Source: CAJXZP01 sp049606935
GTDB taxonomy: Bacteria > Bacteroidota > Bacteroidia > Flavobacteriales_G > Salibacteraceae
Assembly: GCA_049606935.1 (NCBI GenBank)
Contig: JBMYWA010000024.1
Coordinates: 1-29,130 of the forward strand
Reading direction: 5' to 3'
DNA length: 29,130 nucleotides
Shown piece after piece: positions 15,092-22,803 of the stretch. A program made the translations under genes and the position numbers. Under the pieces are notes generated by a model. That model did no database searches, was not told the DNA's origin, and worked only from the letters and a program-made list of their open reading frames with translations. How positions within the stretch are numbered: position 1 is the first letter of the stretch; the number at the start of each line of letters is the position of its first letter.

Positions 15092-17479
15092 ATGAAAAAC
15101 ATTCCTCATTTTCTGGTATTCCTATTTGTGATACTATCAGGAAATATTATAGCTCAAAACAAAGCTGAAAAACACACACTTAGTGGTTATATTAGAGACA
15201 ACTCTACCGGAGAAGATCTCATTGGCGCTACCATCAAAGTAAAGCAATTAGGCACGGGCGCTGCTACCAATGTGTATGGGTTTTATAGCCTAACACTTCC
15301 TGAAGGGTTTTACACCTTTGAAATTAACTACATTGGCTATCAAACGCAATTAGACTCATTTAACTTAACAGAGTCTAAAACACTCAATTTTAGTTTAAAA
15401 ACCTCTGACCAAGTTCTTAAAGAATTTGTAGTGGCCGGAACAAGAGAAGACGAAAATGTAACTAAAGTAGAAATGAGTGTGGAAAAAATGAGCATTTCCA
15501 CCATTAAAGAAATCCCTCAATTACTTGGGGAAGCCGATGTTATTAAGTCTATTCAACTTAGGCCCGGAGTAACAAGTGTTGGCGAAGGAGCCTCGGGCTT
15601 TAACGTTAGGGGGGGTAATATTGATCAAAACCTCATTCTTTTAGATGAAGCCCCTGTGTACAATTCATCTCATTTGTTTGGTTTTTTCTCGGTATTTAAT
15701 CCAGATGCCATTAAAGATGTTACCCTATACAAAGGAGGAATCCCCTCAAAATACGGTGGACGTTTATCATCTGTAATGGATGTAAGACAACGTGATGGAA
15801 ATAACAAGAAATTTTCAGGAACCGGTGGTATTGGTATTTTATTTAGTAGAATTACCCTAGAAGGACCCATTGTAAAAGATAAAGTTTCTTTTCTTGTTTC
15901 TGGAAGAAGGTCATATGCAGATTTGTATCTAAAATTAAGAGAAGACCTTAAAGACAACCAAGCCTATTTTTATGACTTAAATGCAAAAATTAGTTGGAAA
16001 ATAAACGAGAAGAATAGAATATTCGCTTCGGGTTACTTTGGAGATGACGTTTTTGGTTTTGGTGAAGATTTTAAAATGAAATGGGGAAACGCAACCGGAA
16101 CAGTTAGATGGAACCACATCATAAGCGACAAACACTTTTTAAATGTTACCGGAGTTTATTCAGATTACAGTTATTCATTAGGAGTTCCTCAAGGAACGTC
16201 TGCTTTTGAGTGGTCATCAAGAATTTTAAACAAAGAAGGAAAAGTAGATTTCACATACTTTGCCTCACCCAAAATTACTTTGGACTATGGTGCAGAATAT
16301 CAACATTATGAATTTACTCCTGGAAACGTAAATCCGTTAGGAGACGAATCAATTTTTACTTCTTATGGTGTTCAAAAAGAATATGCTCACATGCCTAGTG
16401 TTTATGTTGGCGCTTCGCAAAACGTGGGCAGCAAACTTAAATTTCAATATGGCTTAAGATACACTCACTATTTTAATGTGGGTAGCTATGATTTGAATAT
16501 TTATAAAGATGGAGTTCCTACCACCAAAGAAGAAATTGTAGATGTAATTTCTTATGAGAAAGGTGAAACGGTAGCCGATTATGGAGGTTTAGAACCAAGA
16601 CTTGCGGCTAGTTATATATTAAACAAAAAGCAGTCTTTTAAAGCTAGTTACCAAAGAACAAATCAATACATGCATTTGATTAGCAATACCACCTCTGCAA
16701 CGCCAATTGATGTATGGAAACCTGCCGGATACTATGTAAAACCTTCTCAGTCAGATCAGTATGTACTAGGTTATTTTCGAAACTTCAAGAAAAATGTGTA
16801 CGAATTCTCTGTAGAGACCTATTACAAAGAAATGAGAAATCTGGTGGACTATAGAAATGGAGCTGAACTACTCTTAAACGACAACCTTGAAACCGAACTT
16901 TTGAGCGGTGATGGTAAAAGTTACGGTTTAGAGTTAATGATTAATAAAAAGAAAGGAAATCTTACCGGTTGGGTTGCATACACCCTATCCAAAACAACTA
17001 TGACTGTTCCTGGATTTAGCACTCCAACTTACAAAGAAGCTGCCAATGGAATTAATGGAGGAAAGGCATACGCTACAAACTGGGACAAAACACATGATCT
17101 TACCGTAGTAGCGATGTACGATCTGAATGAAAAATGGAAATTTTCAGGTAATTTCATATTCATGACAGGGAGACCAGCCACCTATCCAAACGGAGGGTAT
17201 GTTTGGGATGGTAAAATTTTACCCGATTACAGAACCAGGAATTCTGCCAGAATTCCGAGTACACATAGATTAGATATTTCGGCTACTTATAAATTAAAAG
17301 ATAAAGGAGAAAGATATAAACACTCCATTGCATTTGGTTTGTATAACGTGTACGGAAATAAAAACCCGTACTCTATCTACTTTACACAAAGTGAGGAAAA
17401 CCCTTTATTAACCGAAGCTAAACAACTATCTATTATTGGAATGCCTGTTCCATTTGTTACTTATAATTTCAAATTTTAA
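15092..17479 (+). CDS. TonB-dependent receptor with N-terminal carboxypeptidase-regulatory-like domain
   Basis: This is an outer-membrane active transporter of 795 aa. A signal peptide (1-21, ending IIA before QNK) precedes a carboxypeptidase-regulatory-like domain (about 28-103, GATIKVK…GFYSL), a linker and a plug domain (about 120-235) with VIKSIQLRPGV, GFNVRGGNIDQNLILLDEAPVYN and the YKGGIPSKYGG segment. The rest is beta-barrel sequence ending in the aromatic FVTYNFKF, a typical BAM-recognised terminus. No TonB box is certain. It is shorter than most SusC proteins and lacks the SusC-type plug signature, so it is not a classical glycan transporter. The DUF4249 lipoprotein gene begins 9 nt after the stop, a recurrent pairing in Bacteroidota. 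I infer that they form a receptor/lipoprotein unit for an unknown nutrient or envelope function. Confidence 0.92.
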   Translation: MKNIPHFLVFLFVILSGNIIAQNKAEKHTLSGYIRDNSTGEDLIGATIKVKQLGTGAATNVYGFYSLTLPEGFYTFEINYIGYQTQLDSFNLTESKTLNFSLKTSDQVLKEFVVAGTREDENVTKVEMSVEKMSISTIKEIPQLLGEADVIKSIQLRPGVTSVGEGASGFNVRGGNIDQNLILLDEAPVYNSSHLFGFFSVFNPDAIKDVTLYKGGIPSKYGGRLSSVMDVRQRDGNNKKFSGTGGIGILFSRITLEGPIVKDKVSFLVSGRRSYADLYLKLREDLKDNQAYFYDLNAKISWKINEKNRIFASGYFGDDVFGFGEDFKMKWGNATGTVRWNHIISDKHFLNVTGVYSDYSYSLGVPQGTSAFEWSSRILNKEGKVDFTYFASPKITLDYGAEYQHYEFTPGNVNPLGDESIFTSYGVQKEYAHMPSVYVGASQNVGSKLKFQYGLRYTHYFNVGSYDLNIYKDGVPTTKEEIVDVISYEKGETVADYGGLEPRLAASYILNKKQSFKASYQRTNQYMHLISNTTSATPIDVWKPAGYYVKPSQSDQYVLGYFRNFKKNVYEFSVETYYKEMRNLVDYRNGAELLLNDNLETELLSGDGKSYGLELMINKKKGNLTGWVAYTLSKTTMTVPGFSTPTYKEAANGINGGKAYATNWDKTHDLTVVAMYDLNEKWKFSGNFIFMTGRPATYPNGGYVWDGKILPDYRTRNSARIPSTHRLDISATYKLKDKGERYKHSIAFGLYNVYGNKNPYSIYFTQSEENPLLTEAKQLSIIGMPVPFVTYNFKF

Positions 17480-17488
17480 TCTAAAACC

Positions 17489-18367
17489 ATGAAAAATTTT
17501 AAATATATATTCTTTTTTGTTTTAGGATTTTCTTTTACCTCGTGTACAGAAACAATTACCTTAGAATTAGAAGATCCAGAACCAGTTTTGGTTGTAGACG
17601 GGCATATTACCAATTATGATACTGCTCAATATGTTAAATTAAGTAGTTTAGATAATTACTTTGCAGAACAACCTCCAAATTATTCCATTTATAAAAACGC
17701 CACTGTTGCACTTATTGAAGACAGTGTAAATGTTGGGAACTTTGCTTTTAATTCAAATAATCAAAGATTTGAAATTCAATACCAAGGAAAAATTGGGTCA
17801 TTTTATCAAATAGATATTGTTTTACCCGATGGAAGCGCCTACCTATCTGCAGCAGAAAAAATGGAAGAACCCATACCAATTGATACCATTTGGTATGAAG
17901 TGGCCGAAGCAAATGGAATAAATAACGAAGAGAGTGATATTATTGTTTTTATGAACACCCAAGAACCTCCGGGAACTGGAGACAATTACCAATGGAAGTC
18001 TTATGTAAATAACATTTATAATTTTTTGGCACAAGACCTATTTTTTGCTGATGATAGAATTGTAGACGGTCAGTATGTCGAAGAATTTGAAGTTTATGTT
18101 CTATCACAGGAGGAATACGATGAGGCAAAAAATTCATCACCAACCTCTCAGGTTGTGGTAAAAATTGAACAAACAAAAATTTCATCGAGATACCTAAAAT
18201 ACATCAGCTTGGTGAGTCAACAAATATTACAAGTAGGTAGTCCTTTTGCGGCTCCCCCTGCAGAAATTAGAGGCAACGTTTATAAAAAAGGCGAAAACGA
18301 GGTTTTAGCTTTAGGCTACTTCTACTCTTCTTCAGTTTCTACAGCTCAAATAGAAATAGTTGAATAA
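17489..18367 (+). CDS. DUF4249-family lipoprotein, TonB-receptor partner
   Basis: This 292-aa protein has a lipoprotein signal peptide ending GFSFTSC (Cys19). The mature N-terminus ITLELEDPEPVLVVDGHITN and the early TIWYE segment, with the C-terminal RGNVYKKGENEVLALGYFYSSSVSTAQI block, are what I associate with DUF4249 proteins. No member's biochemical function is clear to me. The fold is likely beta-rich and attached to the outer membrane. The gene follows the TonB receptor with a 9-nt gap, and a terminator follows it, so the two form a bicistronic operon. By analogy with SusC/SusD the lipoprotein may cap or feed the receptor, but that is inference from gene order. Acidic residues directly after the Cys are few, so surface exposure is uncertain. 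Confidence 0.82.
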   Translation: MKNFKYIFFFVLGFSFTSCTETITLELEDPEPVLVVDGHITNYDTAQYVKLSSLDNYFAEQPPNYSIYKNATVALIEDSVNVGNFAFNSNNQRFEIQYQGKIGSFYQIDIVLPDGSAYLSAAEKMEEPIPIDTIWYEVAEANGINNEESDIIVFMNTQEPPGTGDNYQWKSYVNNIYNFLAQDLFFADDRIVDGQYVEEFEVYVLSQEEYDEAKNSSPTSQVVVKIEQTKISSRYLKYISLVSQQILQVGSPFAAPPAEIRGNVYKKGENEVLALGYFYSSSVSTAQIEIVE

Positions 18368-18377
18368 AATCTGTATT

Positions 18378-18423
18378 GGAGTTGTTAATTAACTTATCCG
18401 CAGTTATTAACAACTCCTTTTTT
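18378..18423 (+). terminator. Rho-independent terminator after the DUF4249 gene
   Basis: A 12-bp stem pairs 18378-18389 (GGAGTTGTTAAT) with 18406-18417, can extend by four more pairs past a bulged T, and is followed by six Ts (18418-18423). It begins 10 nt after the stop codon. Confidence 0.92.
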
Positions 18424-18439
18424 ACCCTTATCAACTTAG

Positions 18440-18447
18440 TACTTTTG
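18440..18447 (+). promoter_or_regulatory. -7 promoter element of the LysM/SGNH/MBOAT cluster
   Basis: TACTTTTG matches TAnnTTTG and lies just after the upstream terminator. The start would be near 18454, with a leader of about 13 nt before the ATG at 18467. The -33 position falls in the terminator T-tract, so no TTG is present. Confidence 0.5.
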
Positions 18448-18466
18448 TGACCTAATTATAAAGTTA

Positions 18467-19906
18467 ATGAGGTATTGGATTTCAGTTGTTTTATTAGTGC
18501 TTTCCATTTCTGGAATAGGACAAAGTTTCATTGAAAATCGAATTTCGCCTATTATTAACTCCAGTAAAAATTATTCTTCATCTTTAAATCTGCATTATAT
18601 AGTAAACAACTTTGATTGCCCTCCCAAATTGCATCACAATAAATCAGATCATTTCACCTTTTTAGACTCCCTTCCATTAAACCCTCAATTTGAAGAAGAA
18701 CTTCTTTCTCTTTTCATGGTGAAGTCGTGCAAAAACTACTACTCTATTCTTACTCAATACCTATTAGCTAAACCATTTTATGATTCGGTTTTAAAAACTA
18801 ATGATGTTAACACAAAATTCAGCGTTCTGCCTCTTATTATTAGCGGTTGCAACCCTACCCTTAAATATGAGGGAGATAAATCGGGCGAGTGGCAGTTATC
18901 ATACATTAATGCTAGAAAATATGGACTTCATATTAATCAATGGGAAGATGAACGCAATTCACGCACCTTATCTACTCTGGCTGCAGCATCATACTTACAT
19001 TTTCTAGATGAATACTATTTAAGTAATGAACTGCTGATTTTAACAGCGTTTTATACTTCTGTGCCCTTTGTAAATAAACATATCAATGCCCTAGACACAG
19101 TAAATTCCGTAAACTTTTACAACGCATTACCTGCCGAAATTCAAGGCCACTTTTCATATTTAAAATCTTGGAATAATTGGTTAGAACATTTTAAACAGCC
19201 CAAAATAGATAACGCAACAGCTTCTCCTAAACTATGGACAGCAGTAGAAACCAAAGACACTCTTAGCTTTGAAACCATTGCTAAATTCATGAATGTTTCT
19301 ATGGATGACTTACGAAACAGAAATCCTGTTTTAGTAGGTGAAAAAGTGTTTCCTAACTCCAATACTAGCTTCTACCTACCTAGAGAAAAAGCAGACCATT
19401 TTCAAAAGGAATATGAAGAGTTTGTAGCGTTTCAAAAAGAAGAAGAAATTCGTAAACAAGAAGAGCTGGAAAAACTTCGCAAGCAAATGGAAAGTGGTAT
19501 TCCTGATTTAAAAACACATAAAGCCATCACGTATACAGTTAAATCGGGTGACGTTTTGGGTAAAATAGCAGATAAGCATAACGTAAAAGTCAGTCAAATA
19601 AAACAATGGAATAGTTTAAAATCCGACCGAATTAACATTGGCCAAAAGCTTACTATTTACGTTCCCAAAAATTCTAGCGTGGCCGTAAAAGAGGAAAAAC
19701 CATCTAATAAAATTGAAACCAAACCTACCGTAGCTAAACCAGGAAAGGGCACACCAGAAATTTATACCGTTAAAAATGGAGAGTCGCTTTGGTTAATTGC
19801 TAAAAAGTTTCCTGGGGTTTCTGCAGAAGACATTATGAAATGGAATGGTTGTACCGATAAAATAAGTCCGGGTATGCAACTAAAAATTTATCAACCCAAT
19901 AATTAA
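18467..19906 (+). CDS. LysM protein with catalytically degenerate MltD-like transglycosylase domain
   Basis: The 479-aa exported protein has a signal peptide (about 1-19), an SLT/MltD-like domain (about 85-245), a degenerate LysM-like segment (about 256-306), a charged coiled-coil stretch (about 311-345) and two LysM domains (354-399 and 431-475) that should bind peptidoglycan. The SLT part keeps the family scaffold: LPLIISGCNP (121-130), SGEWQLSYINARKYGL, WEDERNSRTLSTLAAASYL. In active enzymes the first motif reads LPxxES, with Glu as the catalytic acid; here residue 125 is Ile (codon ATT, 18839-18841). The AYNxG motif after the scaffold has become AFYTSVP. I conclude it is probably a non-hydrolytic wall-binding protein derived from MltD. 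The following three genes encode SGNH and MBOAT proteins, which suggests a link to envelope acylation, though an 84-nt gap leaves room for a separate promoter. Confidence 0.88.
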   Translation: MRYWISVVLLVLSISGIGQSFIENRISPIINSSKNYSSSLNLHYIVNNFDCPPKLHHNKSDHFTFLDSLPLNPQFEEELLSLFMVKSCKNYYSILTQYLLAKPFYDSVLKTNDVNTKFSVLPLIISGCNPTLKYEGDKSGEWQLSYINARKYGLHINQWEDERNSRTLSTLAAASYLHFLDEYYLSNELLILTAFYTSVPFVNKHINALDTVNSVNFYNALPAEIQGHFSYLKSWNNWLEHFKQPKIDNATASPKLWTAVETKDTLSFETIAKFMNVSMDDLRNRNPVLVGEKVFPNSNTSFYLPREKADHFQKEYEEFVAFQKEEEIRKQEELEKLRKQMESGIPDLKTHKAITYTVKSGDVLGKIADKHNVKVSQIKQWNSLKSDRINIGQKLTIYVPKNSSVAVKEEKPSNKIETKPTVAKPGKGTPEIYTVKNGESLWLIAKKFPGVSAEDIMKWNGCTDKISPGMQLKIYQPNN

Positions 19907-19990
19907 AACCCCATTGTGAGGAACTTATTGGAATCCAAAAATTATTACCGTTCAATTCCTTCATATTTGTCTACTCACAGGCATTTTTAA

Positions 19991-21463
19991 ATGAAACCAA
20001 TTCAAACACTTTTGTTTTTAATTAGCGTTGGGATTTTATCTCTTGGTCTTGCTGTGGTAACTCCTAAAAACGGATTTGAAATTGGTGGAATAAAACTAAA
20101 ATTTGCTTCTCTTGAAAAAGATAGTGCTTACCTAGCTCCAGTAGAAAAAATTGAAGATGTAGAATCTTTTTTGGAGGAATTGGAAGTAGAAATTGATTCT
20201 ACAGCCATTAAGGATTCCATACGATTAGCCAACATTGCTAGAAGACAACGTTTATCAAAAATTCAGTGGAACAATGATGATCGAACTTCCATGAAATCGC
20301 TTTTTGAGGCACTTTCAAAAACCAAAAGAACTAAAAAAACAAAGGTTAGAATCATGCATTTTGGTGATTCTCAAATTGAGGGAGATCGTATTACAGGTCT
20401 AATTCGTAGTCAGATTCAGAAAGAATATGGAGGAATTGGGCCTGGACTCATTCCAATTGTAAAGGGAGTGCAAAATGCAGCTATTAAACAAACCAACTCC
20501 AACAACTGGAATCGGTTCACCTTATACGGGCGTGTGGACACAAATATTCATCATAAACGTTACGCTCCTCTTTGTAGCTTCGGAATGTTCACCTACCCTA
20601 CCGACACTAATCTTACCGAAACCCAAGACGCTTGGATTCAATTTGAAACTTCGAAATTGACCTACTTTAAAACTAGAAAATACAATCAGGTCCATTTGTA
20701 CTATGGTCATAATTCACAAGCATTTATAACTAAGGTAATTACTGGCGACAGCACAGAATTTGACTCCAGAATTGTGGGTTCTTCTGAGGCATTTGCCCAA
20801 TTAGATTGGCATTTTGACCAGAACCCAGATAAACTTCGGTTTGAATTCTTGGCCAAAAAGAGTCCTGAATTTTACGCATTTTCATTTGAAGGAGATTACG
20901 GAGTAACAGTAGATAATATTGGTTTAAGAGGAAGTTCCGGAACCCTTTTCAAGCGTCTGGATGGCAATCAACTTAAAGGCTTCATGCAATCGCAACCCAT
21001 TGAACTTATTATTCTTCAATATGGAGGAAATACCGTTCCTTACATTACATCCCAAGAAAAAGCCATGAAATATGGTAAGTGGTTTAAATCTCAAATCACC
21101 TATTTACAGAAAATAAATCCGAATGCAGCATTTATCATAATAGGCCCTTCAGATATGGCCACAAAAATAGATGGCGAATATGCAACCTATCCCTACCTAG
21201 AATCTGTTCGTGATGCATTAAAAACTGCTGCTTTTGAAACAGGATCTGGGTATTGGGATTTATACGAAGTAATGGGAGGGAGAAACTCCATGATTAGTTG
21301 GGTAGAAGCCGAGAAACCATTAGCTGGTAAAGATTACGTACACTTCAATAATTTAGGTACTCGAAAAGTATCCGAACTTTTTATGAAAGCATTCTGGCAC
21401 GAACGCAGCATTTGGGAACAGAGTTTGCAACCAACCACAACAGATACCACTCATGTCAAATAA
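19991..21463 (+). CDS. SGNH/GDSL-fold protein 1, likely acyltransferase or esterase partner of MBOAT
   Basis: The 490-aa protein has an N-terminal hydrophobic segment (about 6-23), so the bulk is probably periplasmic. An acidic/coiled region (50-115) precedes the SGNH fold. Catalytic blocks are intact: block I IMHFGDSQIEGD with Ser127, block III LQYGGN (Gly346, Asn347) and block V KDYVHF with Asp448 and His451. Between blocks I and III lies an insert of ~170 residues that looks beta-rich. SGNH proteins next to MBOAT genes (AlgX/AlgJ, PatB) pass acetyl groups to polysaccharide or peptidoglycan. The 3' end overlaps the next gene by 11 bp, so the two are translationally coupled. A simple esterase that removes acetyl groups is the main alternative. 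No acceptor can be named. Confidence 0.85.
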   Translation: MKPIQTLLFLISVGILSLGLAVVTPKNGFEIGGIKLKFASLEKDSAYLAPVEKIEDVESFLEELEVEIDSTAIKDSIRLANIARRQRLSKIQWNNDDRTSMKSLFEALSKTKRTKKTKVRIMHFGDSQIEGDRITGLIRSQIQKEYGGIGPGLIPIVKGVQNAAIKQTNSNNWNRFTLYGRVDTNIHHKRYAPLCSFGMFTYPTDTNLTETQDAWIQFETSKLTYFKTRKYNQVHLYYGHNSQAFITKVITGDSTEFDSRIVGSSEAFAQLDWHFDQNPDKLRFEFLAKKSPEFYAFSFEGDYGVTVDNIGLRGSSGTLFKRLDGNQLKGFMQSQPIELIILQYGGNTVPYITSQEKAMKYGKWFKSQITYLQKINPNAAFIIIGPSDMATKIDGEYATYPYLESVRDALKTAAFETGSGYWDLYEVMGGRNSMISWVEAEKPLAGKDYVHFNNLGTRKVSELFMKAFWHERSIWEQSLQPTTTDTTHVK

Positions 21464-22802
21464 TTCCAACAAAATATCCTTTGGCGCCATTCTTCCTATT
21501 CTTGGATTTGTGATTTTGGCATTTACACAATTTTCAAAATTGCATGTAGCTCCCACTTTTGTTCCCTCCCCTAGATTAAATCCTAGTGAAGAAATTACTC
21601 ATTATGATTTCATTGATTACGATAACAATGTATTAGAATTTCCGGGTAGCAAAGAAGGTTTTGAGCAGCTTTTTGATAGACTAGATACCCTAGTTACTTT
21701 TGGAAAAGGAAAGATTAATGTGATGCATATTGGTGGCTCACATGTTCAAGCAGGAATGCTTTCAGGTAGAATGCGCGATAATTTATTCTCATTAGCCGAT
21801 GGCATTAAAGGCGAACGTGGATTTATTTTCCCCTATCGGATGGCCCATACCAACAACCCGGGAAATTACAAAGCTACTTTTACTGGTGATTGGGAAGGCT
21901 GTAGAAACGCCTTAAAGAAAAACCACTGCCCTTGGGGGTTATCAGGTATTACTGCAACTACGCATGACACATCAACCCAAACAAAATTGTATTGTGTGGA
22001 TAACAATCATGATAGTTACTGGTTCAATAAAGTAAGAATTTACCATTTAGCTACACCAGAGTCATTCTCCTTACAATTAGACTCTTCCATCCTTGTAGAT
22101 ACTGTTTATACCGATTCTGTAGTTGGGTTAACCACTTTTGAATTAGCTCAACCCTACGATACCTTGTTGTTTGAAACCCTTAAAACAGATAGCTTACAAG
22201 ACTATTTTGTGCTTCAAGGAATTAGATTAGAAAACGATGACCAAGGAATAACCTATAATGCTATTGGGGTAAATGGCGCTTCGGTTCCGGCTTATTTAAG
22301 ATGCCAATATTTTCAACCTCAATTAGAAACCAACGTTCCTGATTTAGTCATTTTTGGTATTGGAATAAATGACGCTTATGTGCCAACAGATCAATTTCAC
22401 CAAGAAGAATACGAGCAAAACTATAGAGATCTTATGACTATGTTTAGAAATGTAAACCCAGATGTTCAGTTTCTATTTATGACCAATAATGACAGTTACT
22501 ATAAAAGACGCTACCCTAACCAAAATATTTTTAAAGTACAAAAGGCGATGTACAACCTCGCTAAAGAGTATAACGGTGCGTATTGGGACCTTTTTGAGAT
22601 TATGGGAGGCTTAAACAGTATTAAGCTCTGGGTTAGAAATGGCTTAGCTCAAAAAGACAAAGTTCATTTTACCCGTAAAGGATATCACTTAAATGCAGAT
22701 TTACTTTTCGTAGCTTTTAGAGAAGCATATGGCGATCACTTGGCAAGCAAGTATTATGTGAATACAGGAACCTCGGCTTCGAGTCCAAATCAAGCTAATT
22801 AA
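21453..22802 (+). CDS. SGNH/GDSL-fold protein 2, with altered block I
   Basis: This 449-aa paralogue has one N-terminal transmembrane or signal segment (about 9-26) and a periplasmic SGNH domain. Block I reads NVMHIGGSHVQAG: the nucleophile Ser96 is present, but the Asp of the usual GDS is Gly95. Block III is FGIGIND (Gly304, Asn306) and block V is KDKVHF (Asp402, His405), so the triad is complete. It shares the YWDL(F/Y)E(I/V)MGG segment with its neighbour (377-386 here, 421-430 there), which supports duplication and divergence. The start overlaps the end of SGNH protein 1 by 11 bp, and the MBOAT gene begins 1 nt after its stop. The three are one translation unit. I infer a distinct step or acceptor from protein 1 in the same acylation pathway. 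Confidence 0.85.
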   Translation: MSNNSNKISFGAILPILGFVILAFTQFSKLHVAPTFVPSPRLNPSEEITHYDFIDYDNNVLEFPGSKEGFEQLFDRLDTLVTFGKGKINVMHIGGSHVQAGMLSGRMRDNLFSLADGIKGERGFIFPYRMAHTNNPGNYKATFTGDWEGCRNALKKNHCPWGLSGITATTHDTSTQTKLYCVDNNHDSYWFNKVRIYHLATPESFSLQLDSSILVDTVYTDSVVGLTTFELAQPYDTLLFETLKTDSLQDYFVLQGIRLENDDQGITYNAIGVNGASVPAYLRCQYFQPQLETNVPDLVIFGIGINDAYVPTDQFHQEEYEQNYRDLMTMFRNVNPDVQFLFMTNNDSYYKRRYPNQNIFKVQKAMYNLAKEYNGAYWDLFEIMGGLNSIKLWVRNGLAQKDKVHFTRKGYHLNADLLFVAFREAYGDHLASKYYVNTGTSASSPNQAN

Positions 22803-22803
22803 T

